Below, one piece after another: positions 51,599 through 62,800 of a stretch of DNA of 64,000 bases. The notes under the pieces are model-generated. The model did no database searches and was not told the origin of the DNA. It saw only the letters and a program-made list of their open reading frames with translations. This DNA is from Aurantiochytrium sp. KH105. Lineage: Eukaryota > Sar > Bigyra > Thraustochytrida > Thraustochytriidae. Location: contig BGKB01000106.1 in NCBI GenBank assembly GCA_003116975.1, positions 164,920 to 228,919 on the forward strand, in the 5' to 3' direction. Numbering within the stretch: the first letter of the stretch is position 1; every line of letters starts with the position of its first letter. The translations under genes were made by a program, and so were the position numbers.

Positions 51599-54500
51599 CT
51601 ACAGGTGAAAATTCTCGCCGACGATATCCGGAGTGAGCAGCGGCTGCAGCAGATTACGCACTTTGCTGCGTGTCTCTTGATCTTCGATTTTGCCCGACAT
51701 GTACTGACGCAGACGCTGCGCGCGGATGCGGGCCCATGCTTGGCGCACAATGGCAATGTCGCTAAAGTATGGATCCGCATCCTCGTCGTCGGGCTTTTCC
51801 GGGCAGTTGGCCACGTGAAAATGACAAACGTCTGCATTGTCGCCCGCGTCATGCAAACACCATGCGCAGAAGCGGCACGGACACTTGCTGCACTTGAGCG
51901 CACAGCAGCCCTCAAAGTCATCAAACGTCGTGAAGCAGCGGGGGCATGCCAGGTTTAAAACCTCATTTTCGATGGCGCGAAGGTGCCCCTGTGTCGTGGT
52001 GTCCAGGCCATGCTCGCGGAGCAGCGAGTCGACGCGAAGCTGCACCTGTCGATCCTGCTCGGCCGCCGCATCTCGCTCAAAGTGCTCGCGCACAATGACG
52101 AGCAAGGCCGCAAAGTCCTCATCCGGTACGGCAGTTGCAAGGGTTCGTCCTGGGATCAAGAGCTCGCAGTCCAGGGAGACACAGCACATACTTCCGTCGC
52201 GCAGCACCTTGACGTGGGCGTCGGGCTTGGTCGCGGCGCGCACCGACTGACTCAGGCAATCTCTGCAGGTAAAATGGCCATCGGCGCAAGACACTCCCTT
52301 TGTCAGGGGAAAGATGTCGAGACAAATTGTGCACGAGTCCACGGGGACGGGCTGGACCTGAAAGGCCTCGTGATGCATGGATTGCAGCGCAGAGGGGCGT
52401 TGATCTGGATTTGCTGAGCACAGCGCGGTAATGAGCGCTTGAAGAGGCCCGTTTGGGGCCGCAAGTCCATCAAAGAGCTCCGCGAGTACAACTCCTACAG
52501 AGAACATGTCCACTGCAGACCCGACCTTGCTGATGTTGCCCTGGCGTAGCTCAGGTGCAAGGTACTTGATGGTGGTTTGCAAAGGCTGCGTCATGGTCAC
52601 GTCGAGGGCTTGCACGCCATCAAAGTCCCCGAGCACGGGCGAGAGACCGGGCGCGAGAAAGACGTTCTCGGGCTTGACGTCGCAGTGGATTAGGTCTCGA
52701 GAATGCAAATCATGAAGACCCGAAAGAAGGCCAATGGCAATATGTCTGCGCGTCGCCACGTCTGCATGCGGGTTGTCGCGGATCCAGGCGGCAAGGTCGC
52801 CGCCTGGATAGTACGGCATAAGGATGCACCCGTGCCGGCCGTCCTCCCAAAAGGCTCCCTGGATGCGAACAATGTAGGCCGAATGAATCTTGACGAGCGC
52901 AGCGACTTGGCGATAAAAGCGGCCATTCCATTCGTCGTTGCCCACATGAAAGGATTTAAGAACCAAGTCCCGACCATCGGGGGCCCGCACACGAAGCACG
53001 GTCTTGCCAGGCTTGAAGGCCAGCTCGGCGAGAACCTTGAAGTCCTTGCGCTTGGCGTTGGTCAGCCAGAGCCCCATCTTGGATAACTCCTGCGGGACTT
53101 GATCTGCCATGCCGACGCTCTTGAGCCACTTTTGGTCCTGAAGCAGCTCCGGATAGTGTGCCTCTGCGTGTTGCAACACTCGCGCGCGCTCCTTGCGGAG
53201 CTCGCTGTCGAGCTTGTAGATGCTTTCGACCTGCGCGAGCTCTTTCTCAAGAGCAGGAACCGCGATTTGAGCCTGCGCATCGCCGTCATTTGCATCCTCG
53301 CGGGCAAACTTGAGATCCTGCTCCAGACGCTCCCGCTTGCGCGAGATTTTGCGGATCTCAGCGACAATCTTTGTGACACGCGCCGTGTTCAACTTGTGAC
53401 GTCCACGCGCAAGATGCGCGAGAAACGATCTGAGACGGTTGTCCTGGGTTTCCAAACGCGAGACCTCATTTGCGATGGTGCGCGTGTAAAAGGAGACGGC
53501 AAAGCCGAATGCGCGCTGTATCTCCTTGAAGGGAGCGTCGTCCAATCGATCGGCTTTGAGCAGAGTGTCGAATTCTGCTTTGAAAGCTTGTCGCACGATT
53601 TCGAATTCCCTCGTGAGCTCCTGAATCTTTTCGGGATGCCGCAACGACAAGAAGACGGACGGCTGGACGCCAAAGCGCCGCGTGCTCTCCTCGAGCGCAT
53701 CAAGGGCTGCAGTCGTGCGCTCATGCGCAGCGCTCGCGTCGTGTCGAGCCTCCCACGCCTCGAGGGCTTTGCGTGCAGCTTGTGCTGCCTGCTGCACCTC
53801 TGCAAAGGGGACTTGGGATGTTGCGACCATTTCAAGAGTGGTCTGCCCAAGGGAGTCGCTCGCTTCGGAGGATTCGCGTAAGATGTCCTGCCACAGCTTG
53901 AGACAGGTGTCCACCACTTTTTCGGGCTCATGGCGCTCGCGTAGCAACTTGAGCTGGTCTTGCACGTTACCGGAGAGCGTCTTTCGAAGATATGCCACCA
54001 GGTTGCGTCGAGCTGTGTCACGCTCTGAGGCTATGGCTGCGTCGGATACAACAGCCTTTTGCAGCTCCGTAAAGTTTTGGACAAACTTGCAGGCCTGAGC
54101 CTGCTTGTGGGCAAAGTCCTCAAGCACCGCGAGCGGATTCTTGCGGGAAAGCTGCTCGGCCAAAACCTTGTGCAGCATCGGGTGAAGCACGGGCTTGTCT
54201 TTGCCGCGCAACGTGCGTGCAAAAGATACCTTGGCAGCAAGCGCCTCGACCTTGGTCGTCTGATCGGGGTATGCAAACGTTTGCAAGAGCACCTGACACT
54301 CCTTGACAGAGACGAGGCCCATCTCTCGAAGAAGAGCGGGCGTGAGAGCTCGGGCGTCTTTGGCGGTTCGCACGCCTTTGTCAAAGAGCGTGACGATGAC
54401 CGCTCTCGAGTCGGTCGTCTTGAGCTGCACGAGAGGCAGTGGCTGTACGAACGAAAGAAAGGCCGCAAGATCTGGGCACTCCCGCGAGATGGCGTGGGCG

Positions 54501-56069
54501 CGCGCCTGATCAATGCCAAGTCTCTCGCTGGACAGACCTGTGCCATGCTCGAAGAGAAGCTTGGCCAAGACTAGGCTTTTGGTATCATCATTGGCCTCGC
54601 AAGCGTGAAAGAGAGCTGTTTTGCCCATGCTGTCGCGGGCATCGGCCCGCACGCCGCCAGAGAGGAGTCTTTTTGCAGCAGGAATGTCGAAGCTTCTGCA
54701 CGCCTTCATGAGCGGAGTAAGGCGCTTTGCGTACAGCTTTTGATTGCGCTGGAGCGCGGCTTTCAGCTGAGGGGTATTGATGTCCAGACTGTGCGGTTGA
54801 CGCGAGAGTAAGTGAGTCGTGTGCTGGCGCCATCGCCCTTTAGTTGACAGTAACTTACACCAGAGTCTGCAGCGTGCTGTTCTTTGCAAGTACGTCTGTC
54901 AGCGCCACGGTTCCGTCCTGGCTGATCTTGTTACTCTGGAGACTGCGTGCACGATTAGGTGAGTTGCTTGTTGCCTGTGGGGTTATGCATGCTTGGTGTA
55001 ACCTACTTGAGCGTATGCAGCGTGACGTTTCGCGAGAGCGCGGTTGCTAAAGGCGTGGCGCCTTCGTCAGCAATGGCGTTCTCAGAAAGGCTATGTTATT
55101 GAATTTTAATTGGCATGTCAGTCGATCTCTTGCTCGGGCACAGGGTAAAAAATGAATCGGCGATCACTTACTCGAGCGTCTGCACAGACTTGTTCCTTGC
55201 GAGGCCGATTGCCAGCCCCGCGGCACCCTCGTCGCCAATTCTGTTGCGTGCGAGGCTGTATTTGGAAGTATATGCAACGTCATTTTGGAACGGTTCGTAT
55301 TTCTTGTGAGTTGCGTGGTTTTTGTTGCAAGGAGAAGGGCCCTTTGGGAACTTACGAAAGCGTCGATAGCGACTTGTTGCTCATGAGAGCGTTTGCCAGC
55401 GCCTTGGCGCCCACGTCCCCGATATCGTTGCAGGACAGACTACGCAAGCTCTTGTCAGTTTTCCGTGCGCGCCCGGTGCAGGTAGACCTTGCGGCTTTAT
55501 TATTAGTATGGAAGTAGCTTCCAAGAACGGACGAATCGAGACCAGTCTCGATCCTTCAGCCCTTGATGTCTTGTCCAAACTGATTAACCAGCAGGCTCGA
55601 GGCTCAATCTCTACCCCGTTTCTGTACTGTAAACTTACGAAAGCGACTCTAGGGTCTTGTGACCCGCAAGGACTTTGGCCAAGGCAGAGACGCCCACAGG
55701 GCCGATCTCTGTGCATGACAGACTATGTGTGTGCGAATGATTAACATTACGCGTTGATTGTCAGTGAGCGATTGCGGTGGGGTCGCTTTTCTCTTGATGT
55801 TACGTACTCGAGCGTCTTTAGCGACTCGTTTGCGGCGAGCGCGCCCGCGAGTGTCGTGGCACCCTTGTCGCCAATCTTGTTGCTCCCAAGACTGTGTGTT
55901 CATTGGTTTTTGATGTCAGCGTGGAAAGCATGATGGCAAGCGCATCGGTTAGTGACAAGTGCATATCTGGCACGGCTCGAGTTCGCTCGTTCACCTACTT
56001 GATTTCCGTCTCGCCCCGGGTCAGGGCTTTAGTGGCCCTTGCGACAGGGTCCTCACCTGAAGGCTCCAT
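51599..56069 (-). CDS. LRR-ankyrin-coiled coil-kinase-RING/RING2 protein (copy A), eight exons, complete
   Basis: The exons, in gene order, are 55999-56069, 55808-55891, 55639-55722, 55356-55439, 55172-55255, 55007-55090, 54859-54942 and 51599-54788, encoding 1254 aa. Exon 1 gives MEPSGEDPVARATKALTRGE. The next six exons are each 84 nt in phase 2 and each encode one ribonuclease-inhibitor-type LRR (for example LARNRIGDEGAAGLA). The last exon holds two ankyrin repeats (about 213-275), a long helical region with coiled coils, and a kinase-like domain (about 780-1000) with K803, HCDVKPEN (D895), DFD at 913-915 in place of DFG, and YLAPE. It ends with a RING from C1011 (CTICLD, CADGHFTCRDC) and a RING2-like module CPRC...FEGCCALKC with candidate catalytic C1153. 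No Gly-rich loop is obvious. It may be a receptor-like ubiquitin ligase. Confidence 0.85.
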
Positions 56070-57030
56070 CCGTTTTGAATCGAGGTTTTCGAAAAAAAGC
56101 TCTTGTTGGTTTGAATTTTCCAGCCGTCAAGTCTTGAGCTTGAGCTAAGAGCCGAGAAGCAAGACGAGCCGAGCGCGTCAGAGTTCGTTCACCTCTTCTT
56201 CCTTCGCGAGCTGCAGCGAAGCAGCTTGCTCTTGATGAGCGCGCGCGAGAGGAGACCTAGCTCAGGCCTTGTTCGAGAAAACGACCAAGTCGGCACGGAA
56301 CCCAAGGCAGACGAAAGGGCACGAAGGCAACCACCCCGCCCGTTTTCGTTGCAGCAGTTGCGAGACGCAGCGAGGTCGAACAAGACGCAGCGGAGTCGAG
56401 CGAGGTGCAGCGAGACGCAGCGAAGTCGAACGAGACGCGAGACAGCGTTGCGCGTTTGCGGAGCGTTGCTGGCAACGTCGCGTCTTGGCCCACCTTTTCA
56501 GAACTTTTCAACGCTTGACTGTTTCCGCCAGTGACTCCAGTACATTTGGTGGGCCAGAAAGTGAAAGAGACGTCAGTGCCGAGTAGAAGGTTGTCTGGCG
56601 ACGGTTGCCGACGTGAAGGCTGGACGTTATCGGCCAAGTCCCCAGCGCTAACTCCCGGTGGCCCAACGCACGTACGTTTGCGGCTGGGGCAGTCGTAACA
56701 ACGTCCGAGTATCTTCTTTCTTGGGTCATCTTAGCAAGCTCGTCGGTTGGAGGCGGATGGCTGGATACGTTCGGCCCAGTCACTCCGGGACAATTTCATG
56801 AAGGCCGATCGTGCGTTGCAAGCTGGCGCAGAACTTTCCTCGTCTTTTGAGGTTCGCGCGTCCACCTCATCATCGACCTTATGCCTTTGCGTTTGCGCTT
56901 GATGCGCTGGCAGCGCGGCCTCTTTGCCGTTTTCAATTTTGGCGCATGGAAGCAGAGAGCAGTCTAAGCGAAGAATGAATGAATGGCTGATAAACAGTGA
57001 GTCATCCGATGGCTGCAAGGTCAGGCATGC

Positions 57031-57284
57031 ACTTTTATCGAGATGAGCAAAGGATGATTCGACCCCCCCTTTGTGGCTCGTTGATTGCTGCCAAGATCAA
57101 GGTTGCTCTCCCCCTTGAGAAGAGACCCGGGGATGCGAAACAACCAGCACACCAAGAACTTTTATCGAGATGAGCATAGGATCATTCGACCCCCCTTTGT
57201 GGCTCGTTGATTGCTGCCAAGATCAAGGTGGCTCTCCCCCTTGAGAAGAGACCCGGGGATGCGAAACAACCAGCACCCCAAGCG
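57031..57284. repeat. Tandem duplication, two 127-bp units
   Basis: Units 57031-57157 and 57158-57284 each begin ACTTTTATCGAGATGAGCA and differ at only a few positions, including a C-run length. It looks recent. No function is evident. Confidence 0.9.
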
Positions 57285-57596
57285 TTGAAGAGGCCTCGTT
57301 TGCGTTGCAGCGGCGGTTTTACCTCTGGGTCTCTCGGCAATGCAATCGAAACGTAACGTTCAGAAAGACGCTTGACCAAGAACAAGGCGTCCTTGTCTGC
57401 TTTGGGGCGCTGAAACCAGGTTCACATTTATCCGAATCGCCAAGTGTAGGTTTGGATAGATTGATGGCATCGGAATGTATTTGCTCAAGCTTAAGCATCA
57501 CTCGCGCTGATCATGACTTTTAGTGTCTTTGCTTCCCTCGACAACCTGTGTTGCGTGCAGGACCACGCAAGGCCGTGTATTCTGATTTTCCGCAGG

Positions 57597-57637
57597 GCGA
57601 ATGAGACGAGGAGTTGCCCACGTGGTCTAATCAAATG
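57597..57637. repeat. Dispersed repeat, first copy
   Basis: GCGAATGAGACGAGGAGTTG is followed by 21 further matching bases; the 41-bp segment recurs at 59614-59654 with four mismatches, in the same orientation. Confidence 0.85.
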
Positions 57638-59613
57638 CATGATGACTTCGGAGGCTGGTCATCACCTTGCAGACGGTGACTTTCGTCGCGATCTTGGCAA
57701 TGCTACAAGGGTGGCGCACGACACATGGGTGAACGACGCTGCCATTGCGTAGACTGAGGCCAACGCAAGGTGGTCGTAAATTTTGATCTGCACTAAAACG
57801 CCGCTCTATCAACGCGAGAAAAGAGATACACATACTCATTCACTCGCTTGACGATTAATTGGCAACGTGTCAGTGCAAAACATGTAGCTTGGTTCGGCAG
57901 AAAGGAAAGTCTGCTCTTTTAGCGCTCAAGAGGCTTGGGACCATGTGTACACGCCATTGGTTTGGCTTGGGCCTCCGCTCGTTTCGACTCAACTCCTTTA
58001 GCCGGCCCGAAAAGGAGCATATTCAAAGCGTGCTCAAGTTGCGTGCTCAAGTTCGATCAAAACCCGAATACCGAAACCATGGGCGTCAATTTCACCAACG
58101 ATTTCCCAGCGATCATGGAGAGTTCTTACAAGGTTGTACTGGGTGTACATTGAACGCAAGGATAGCTGGGATCAAGCAGCGAGGTGACTGCGTAAGAACA
58201 CCGTTCGGCACGGGTCGGCTCAGGGCCCTTTGCCGGTCGCCGACCCGGGACAGGTTTTATATTAAGATATGGCGCGCGCAAGCGGCGCGCGCAAGAGTCG
58301 ACGCAACCGTGCAGCAAATCTTGTTCTCAGAATCAAGGGCGCGCTTTCGGCAAAAAGATTGTGCAAAAAAACGCACTTTAGACAGTGGCAAGTCTGCCGC
58401 AGTCGAAGGTGAAGGAACTTTCGTCTTTTTTTCGTCGCTCATCACAATGACTTTGAGTTGTGGAGATGAGACACTATCTGAAGAGACGGTGCCGCCCTTG
58501 CTCGCTTGCTCTCCGCGGCGGCGACTCGGAAGAAGCTTACTCAAGCGCCGTCACGTTCACTTGCTGATAAAAGTTCACGCAATGTGGCGCCGCGCGCAGT
58601 CGCGTTCTTGCTGCTCGTGGAGCGCGCGTCCGCGACTACAGGCGACAGTTGGACGGGCGGCTTCGGGTTCTACTCTGCTGCGCAAGACACCGCCCGGCCG
58701 GATCGACGCGCGTTTGCAGCTGCACCTGCCAGACGACGAGATGGGTTCCCACTTACTGCCTGATGCCCTGCTGCGTTCGACTTGCGAAGTAGCTCATAAT
58801 TTGCGTTGCGCAGAATGCGTTGCGCGGACAAAGCACCTGACAGTGAGCGCAAGAAGTTCGTTTTGCAGCCTGACTGACAGTGGGGGAAAGTAAATAAGCG
58901 CGACTGAGAGCACGTGCGCTTTCAGTTGTCCGCGTGCGGCGTGCGGCGTGCGGCGCATTTGAAAAAGGTGAATCGTTGGCGTGTGTCCCGAGAATGTGCG
59001 CGCGCGCAGCACGTCACCTACAGTAGATGGACATTCTCTTTTTCACGTCACTTCCAACGTGTTCAACGTCGTGTGAAGAGGGAAGCCCGAGCAAGCATGC
59101 GCGCACGAGAGCAGCTAGACAACCGTGGCCATGGCCTCAAGCAAAAACTGCCCAAATCTGTCAGCAGCAGGCCCGAGCTTTAAGCAGAAACGCAAATTCT
59201 ATTCAACGAAAATATTCGACCTTTGCCGTAACCACGATCATTCTCAGCAAAAGGGCTGTCCAGTCTTACGTTTGAATGATATCTCAATACTGCCGCACCA
59301 ACTTTGGCCATCCCAACTTCCTCTCAGCTCTAGCTTCCATGCCTTTGCACGTATCGCAAGTCCTCAACGTCGTCAGGAAACTCGCAGAGGTCATTGAAAA
59401 ATGCCGAGGCACTCGGTCTCTACGCCAAAAAGTCTTGTCAAAGTTTTACAGCCCAAGCTCGGCGGGACGAACACCTCCATCCAAAAGATACTCGTGTTTT
59501 TTTTATTTATAAAAGATAAAAATGGAAGAAAAAAAGAACATTCAACACCGGGACTTCGCGTGCAGTCCCCTATCACACTACTAACCCGGCCCTACGTGAC
59601 TTTTCTGCTCAGT

Positions 59614-59654
59614 GCGAATGAGATGAGGAGTTGCCCACGTGGTATGATCGAATG
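59614..59654. repeat. Dispersed repeat, second copy
   Basis: Partner of the 57597-57637 copy, about 200 bp beyond the 3' end of the copy B receptor-like gene. The repeat may be part of a larger decayed element. Confidence 0.85.
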
Positions 59655-59857
59655 TGAAAGAATTGAGAGTTTTGGTCTTATATATTACTAGTTCAAAGTT
59701 GGCCACTTTCCATAAAAGTATGATCGTTGCGAAGCCGTGCGGCGGCGGCGCCGGGCAATCGCATGAATCCTTATGTAATAGTTGTCAGAAAACGTCTGGC
59801 CCCTCGAGAAGACGTAAGTCGAACATGAGAAGCAAAGCGAAAACTGGTAACTATGTT

Positions 59858-62800
59858 TTAGGAAAAAGTAAAATTGTCGCCGACAATGTCCGGCGTGAGG
59901 AGAGAACGCAACTTGTTCTCAACGCTGGCACGAACACCTGGGTCGTCGATTTTCTCTGCCATGTAGCGACGAAGACGCTGCACTCGAAGCCGAGCCCAAG
60001 CTTGTTTTACAACAGCAAAATCGCTAAAGAATGGGTCTTTTTCGCCAGCAGGCTTTGACGCGCATCTTGCCACGTGCTGATGGCAAGCGTCTGCGTCATT
60101 GCCTGCATCTTGCAAGCACCACGCGCAAAAGTAGCATGAGCAAGCGCCACATTTGAGAGCACAGCAGCCATCAAAGTCAGCAAAGACTGTCGAGCAACGC
60201 GGGCACGACATGGCGAGGACCTCATCTTGAATGTCGCGAATGTGATTCTGCGTCGTCTGGTCCAACTCATGTTCGCGAAGTGCTGCGTCGACGCGATCAC
60301 GGAACTGACGCTCTTGTTCGGCTGCGGCGTCTCGCTCAAATTGCGCGCGCACAATGGCGAGTAGAGCTGAAAGATTTCCGTCTGGAACCGCGGATGCAAT
60401 GGCTCGTCCAGAAACAAGGAGTTCACAGTCGGGCGCGACACAGCATACGCTTCCATCTCGTAGTACCTTGACGTGCGAGTGAGCCTCAATGGCAGCGCGC
60501 ACCGACCTGCTCAGGCACTCTATACACGCAAAGTGGCCATCAGCGCAAGAAACGCCTCCACTGACTGGATACACGTCGAGACAAATAACACATGAGGCCT
60601 TCTTCATAGGCTCGGCCTGAAAGGCTTCGTGATGCAAGGCCTCAAGCGCAGTGGGTCGCTGTGTTGGATCAGCAGATTGGAGAGACGAAAGGAGGGCTTG
60701 AATTGCGTCAGACACCTCTGAGCCGTCAAAGAGTTCCGCGAGCACCACACCCACAGAAAACATGTCCACGGCAGGCTCGACCTTGTCGACATTTCCGTTG
60801 CGGAGTTCTGGCGCCATGTACTTGATGATGGTGGCCTGCATCGGCTGCGTCATGGTCACATTGTGCGTCTGCACGCCGTCAAAGTCGCCCAGCACCGGTG
60901 ACAGACCCTTTGCGAGAAAGACGTTTTCTGGCTTGACATTGCAGTGCACGAAGCCTCGCGAATGCAGATCGTGGAGGCCAGAAAGGAGGCCAATGGCAAT
61001 GCGCAGACGAATTGCCATGTCTGCGTGCGAATGATCGCGAATCCACGTGGCGAGGTCGCCACCCGGATAAAACGGCATCAGAATGCAGCCCTCACGTGCA
61101 TCCTGCATAAAGGCGCCCTGAATCTGGACAATGTAGGCCGATTGAATCTGGGCAAGTGCCGCAACTTGATGGTAAAAGCGACTGCTCCACGCCTCGCTGG
61201 CGAGATGAAAGGCCTTGAGCACGAGATCGCGGCCATCGGGGCCACGTACTTTTTGCACAGACTTGCCAGGCTTGGACGCAAGCTCCTTGAGAGTGACAAA
61301 GTGCTCGCGACGTGCCGTCGTCCGCCATAAGGTCAGCTTGGACAGCTCCAACGGTGCTCCGCCGTTGCCCAAACCCAGCCGCTTCAGCCACTCTTGATCC
61401 CGGAGCAGCTCAGGGTAGTGCTCTTCTGCATGACGCAACAAGCGAGCTCGCTTCTTGCGCAGCTCGCTGTCGAGTTTGTCAACACTTCCGGTTTGAGCGA
61501 GCTCTTGCTCCAGGTCAGCGATTCTCGCTTGAGCTTCCTCGTCACCTCCTCTGGCATCCTCGCGGGCGTCGTCGAGTTCGAAAGCAAGACGCTTAAGCTT
61601 TCTCGTCTTGTTTCTGAGACTCTTGAGAAGAATCTCTGCATCTTCGGTGTTTGGCTCAGTGAGTCCAGACGTGAGGCGCGAGAGCAAATGCCCAAGGACC
61701 TCAACGCGCGAGACCACGCTCGAAATCGTACGAGTGTAAAACGAGAACATGCAGGCCAACGCACGTCGCACTTCGTCGAGCGGGGCATCTGCCATGGGAT
61801 CGCCTTTCTTCAAGACGTTGAGCTCCGCAATAAAAGCTTGGTGCACATCCTGAAGTTCCAAAACCAACTCCTGTGATCTCTCGGGATAAGTCAGCGTCTC
61901 GAAGAATGTAGACTGAATGCCAAGGCGCTTCGTGCTCTCTTCTAGTGCGTTGAGAGCTGCAGTGGTGCGTTCGCGTGCAGCAATCGCATCATGGCGAGCC
62001 TCCCACGCCTTGATGGCCTCCATCATGGTTCGAGTTGCCTCCTGTACTTGTCCAAAGGTCACTAGCTCCGCTGCATCGTCGATATTTTCTGCTTCGCCCA
62101 GGATATCTCGCCAGAGCTTGCGACAAGTGTTGGCCACGTCGTTTGCATCATCTTCCAGCTCCTGAAGCTTGGTTTCTGAAAATATTGCGAGAGTCTCTCG
62201 AATACACGTGAAAAGGTTGCGCCGCACCTGGTTCCGTTCAAGGATCTTTTCTGGGTCTGCCTTGACGGCTTCCTGCAGTGTGGTGAGCGCTTGCTCTTTC
62301 TCAGGTACAGCTACTTGCTGCGAGTCAAAGTCTGCCACAATGGCACTCGGATTTTCGCGTGAGAGCTGCTCGGCAAAGAAATCGCGCAGCATTGGATGGA
62401 GTTCAGCCTTTTCCTCGCTACGCTTTGCCCGGGCATTGGAAAGCTCCGCGGCAATAATCTTGAGCTTGCTCGTTTGCCCAGGACCTACAAACACTTGCAG
62501 CAACGCACGGCGGTCTTGCAAGTTTGCTATCCCCAGTTTCTCAAGCTGAGCGGAAGTGAGACTGCGAATCTTCTTCAATGTCCGCACGCCCTGCTCGTAA
62601 AGCTTGACAACCATCTCTCGCAGTGCGTTGGTTTGCAGCTGCGCTAACGGTAACGAGTGTATGAAGGAGAGAAAGGGGGACAGCTTCGTGCGGTGACGGC
62701 GGTAAAAGCCCGGATTGACCTTCATTATTCCAAGGGACTCGCTCGAGAGACCTGCGCTGTGCTTGAAAAGAAGCTTGGCTACAATAAGAGCATTGTTCTC

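Larger units (their letters stand above)
56070..59857. other. 3.8-kb spacer between the tandem receptor-like genes
   Basis: Contains GCAGCGA-type degenerate repeats (about 56350-56445), a 127-bp tandem duplication (57031-57284) and a 41-bp repeat pair (57597-57637 and 59614-59654). The longest frame, 57859-58893, starts at a non-ATG codon and shows no family, so I do not call it. Confidence 0.55.

Noticed and set aside
57859-58893. 344-codon plus-strand frame between the receptor-like genes
   Set aside because: It begins at a non-ATG codon, has no recognisable domain and irregular composition; no splice signals extend it.
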